A stretch of DNA of 41,894 nt from an uncultured Lachnospiraceae bacterium (GTDB taxonomy: Bacteria > Bacillota > Clostridia > Lachnospirales > Lachnospiraceae), in the NCBI GenBank assembly GCA_944376125.1, contig CALWBQ010000042.1, positions 1 through 41,894 of the forward strand. The letters run 5' to 3'. Below the pieces are notes generated by a model. It saw nothing but the letters and a program-made list of their open reading frames with translations, searched no databases and was not told the origin of the DNA. Numbering within the stretch: position 1 is the first letter of the stretch; each line of letters starts with the position of its first letter. The translations under genes and the position numbers were made by a program. Below are positions 41,772 to 41,894 of the stretch, one piece after another.

Positions 41772-41894
41772 ATCGGATAGGGGAGATTTGACCCTCCCCT
41801 TCCACACCACGCAGCGTACCGTTCGGTACTACGCGGTTCAATAGTTTACACGTACTTTTAGATAGTGGGCAGTCATGGATGGATATCCAAGTCT
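41772..41894 (-). mobile_element. Group II intron, 3' end (domains V and VI), partial
   Basis: On the minus strand, 41802-41839 reads GAACCGCGTAGTACCGAACG followed by GTACGCTGCGTGGTGTGG: a domain V hairpin (GAACCGC..., GTACC-GAAC-GGTAC tip) of the bacterial group II intron type. It is followed by domain VI (AAGGGGAGGG...CTCCCCTATCCGAT) ending in AT at 41772, the expected intron end. The remaining bases to the window edge would be domain IV or the end of the intron-encoded protein gene. The insertion point is 2 nt past the stop codon of the nuclease gene. Confidence 0.75.

Noticed and set aside
1..41894. tRNA, rRNA or CRISPR array
   Set aside because: I saw no tRNA cloverleaf, rRNA stretch or regularly spaced repeat array on either strand.

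Overview
The window looks like chromosomal DNA from a gut-type member of the Clostridia, most likely Lachnospiraceae. The pointers are intermediate base composition, strong GGAGG ribosome binding sites, sigma-A promoters, a T-box leader, lipobox-bearing binding proteins, and a Lachnospiraceae-style C-terminal extension (here decayed) behind an rRNA methyltransferase. Most genes are on the minus strand. Assignments come from reading the translations; no database search was possible.

Layout. (1) 1-5650, housekeeping: rlmD with the ruined in-frame remains of a C-terminal domain, a small acidic membrane protein, pcrA, and a divergent DUF1836 gene. (2) 5654-7411: a thioredoxin-like protein and a cytoplasmic arylsulfotransferase-like protein with their own promoter and terminator. 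(3) 7515-17698: a carbohydrate locus with an LplA/YtcQ-type binding lipoprotein, two permeases (no ATPase), a Cys-type sulfatase without a signal peptide, a membrane-anchored AraC regulator, an (alpha/alpha)6 glycosidase and, divergently, a GH88 unsaturated glucuronyl hydrolase. This suits import of sulfated, lyase-generated unsaturated oligosaccharides (glycosaminoglycan type) with desulfation and hydrolysis in the cytoplasm. (4) 17810-21650: an odd thioredoxin reductase-like flavoprotein, a truncated MATE gene next to a palindrome-rich IS200/IS605-like remnant, and cstA behind a complete T-box leader. (5) 21687-28423: an oppBCDFA-ldcA operon, apparently for peptide uptake linked to LD-carboxypeptidase trimming.

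(6) 28522-40170 is a ten-gene nucleobase/nucleoside block on the minus strand: a cytidylate-kinase-like gene, a BMP/Nup-type ABC transporter (ATPase, two permeases, lipoprotein), a DMT transporter, two guanine-deaminase-like and two cytosine-deaminase-like amidohydrolases. One promoter lies upstream. Two intrinsic terminators lie in the path, one before and one after the kinase-like gene, which suggests attenuation.

(7) 40388-41894 is a visibly more AT-rich, probably acquired segment on the plus strand: a C-protein-like XRE regulator behind a C-box-like operator, a probable restriction endonuclease of unrecognised family, and, 2 nt after its stop codon, the 3' end (domains V and VI) of a group II intron on the minus strand that runs off the window. 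Any cognate methyltransferase would lie beyond the edge.
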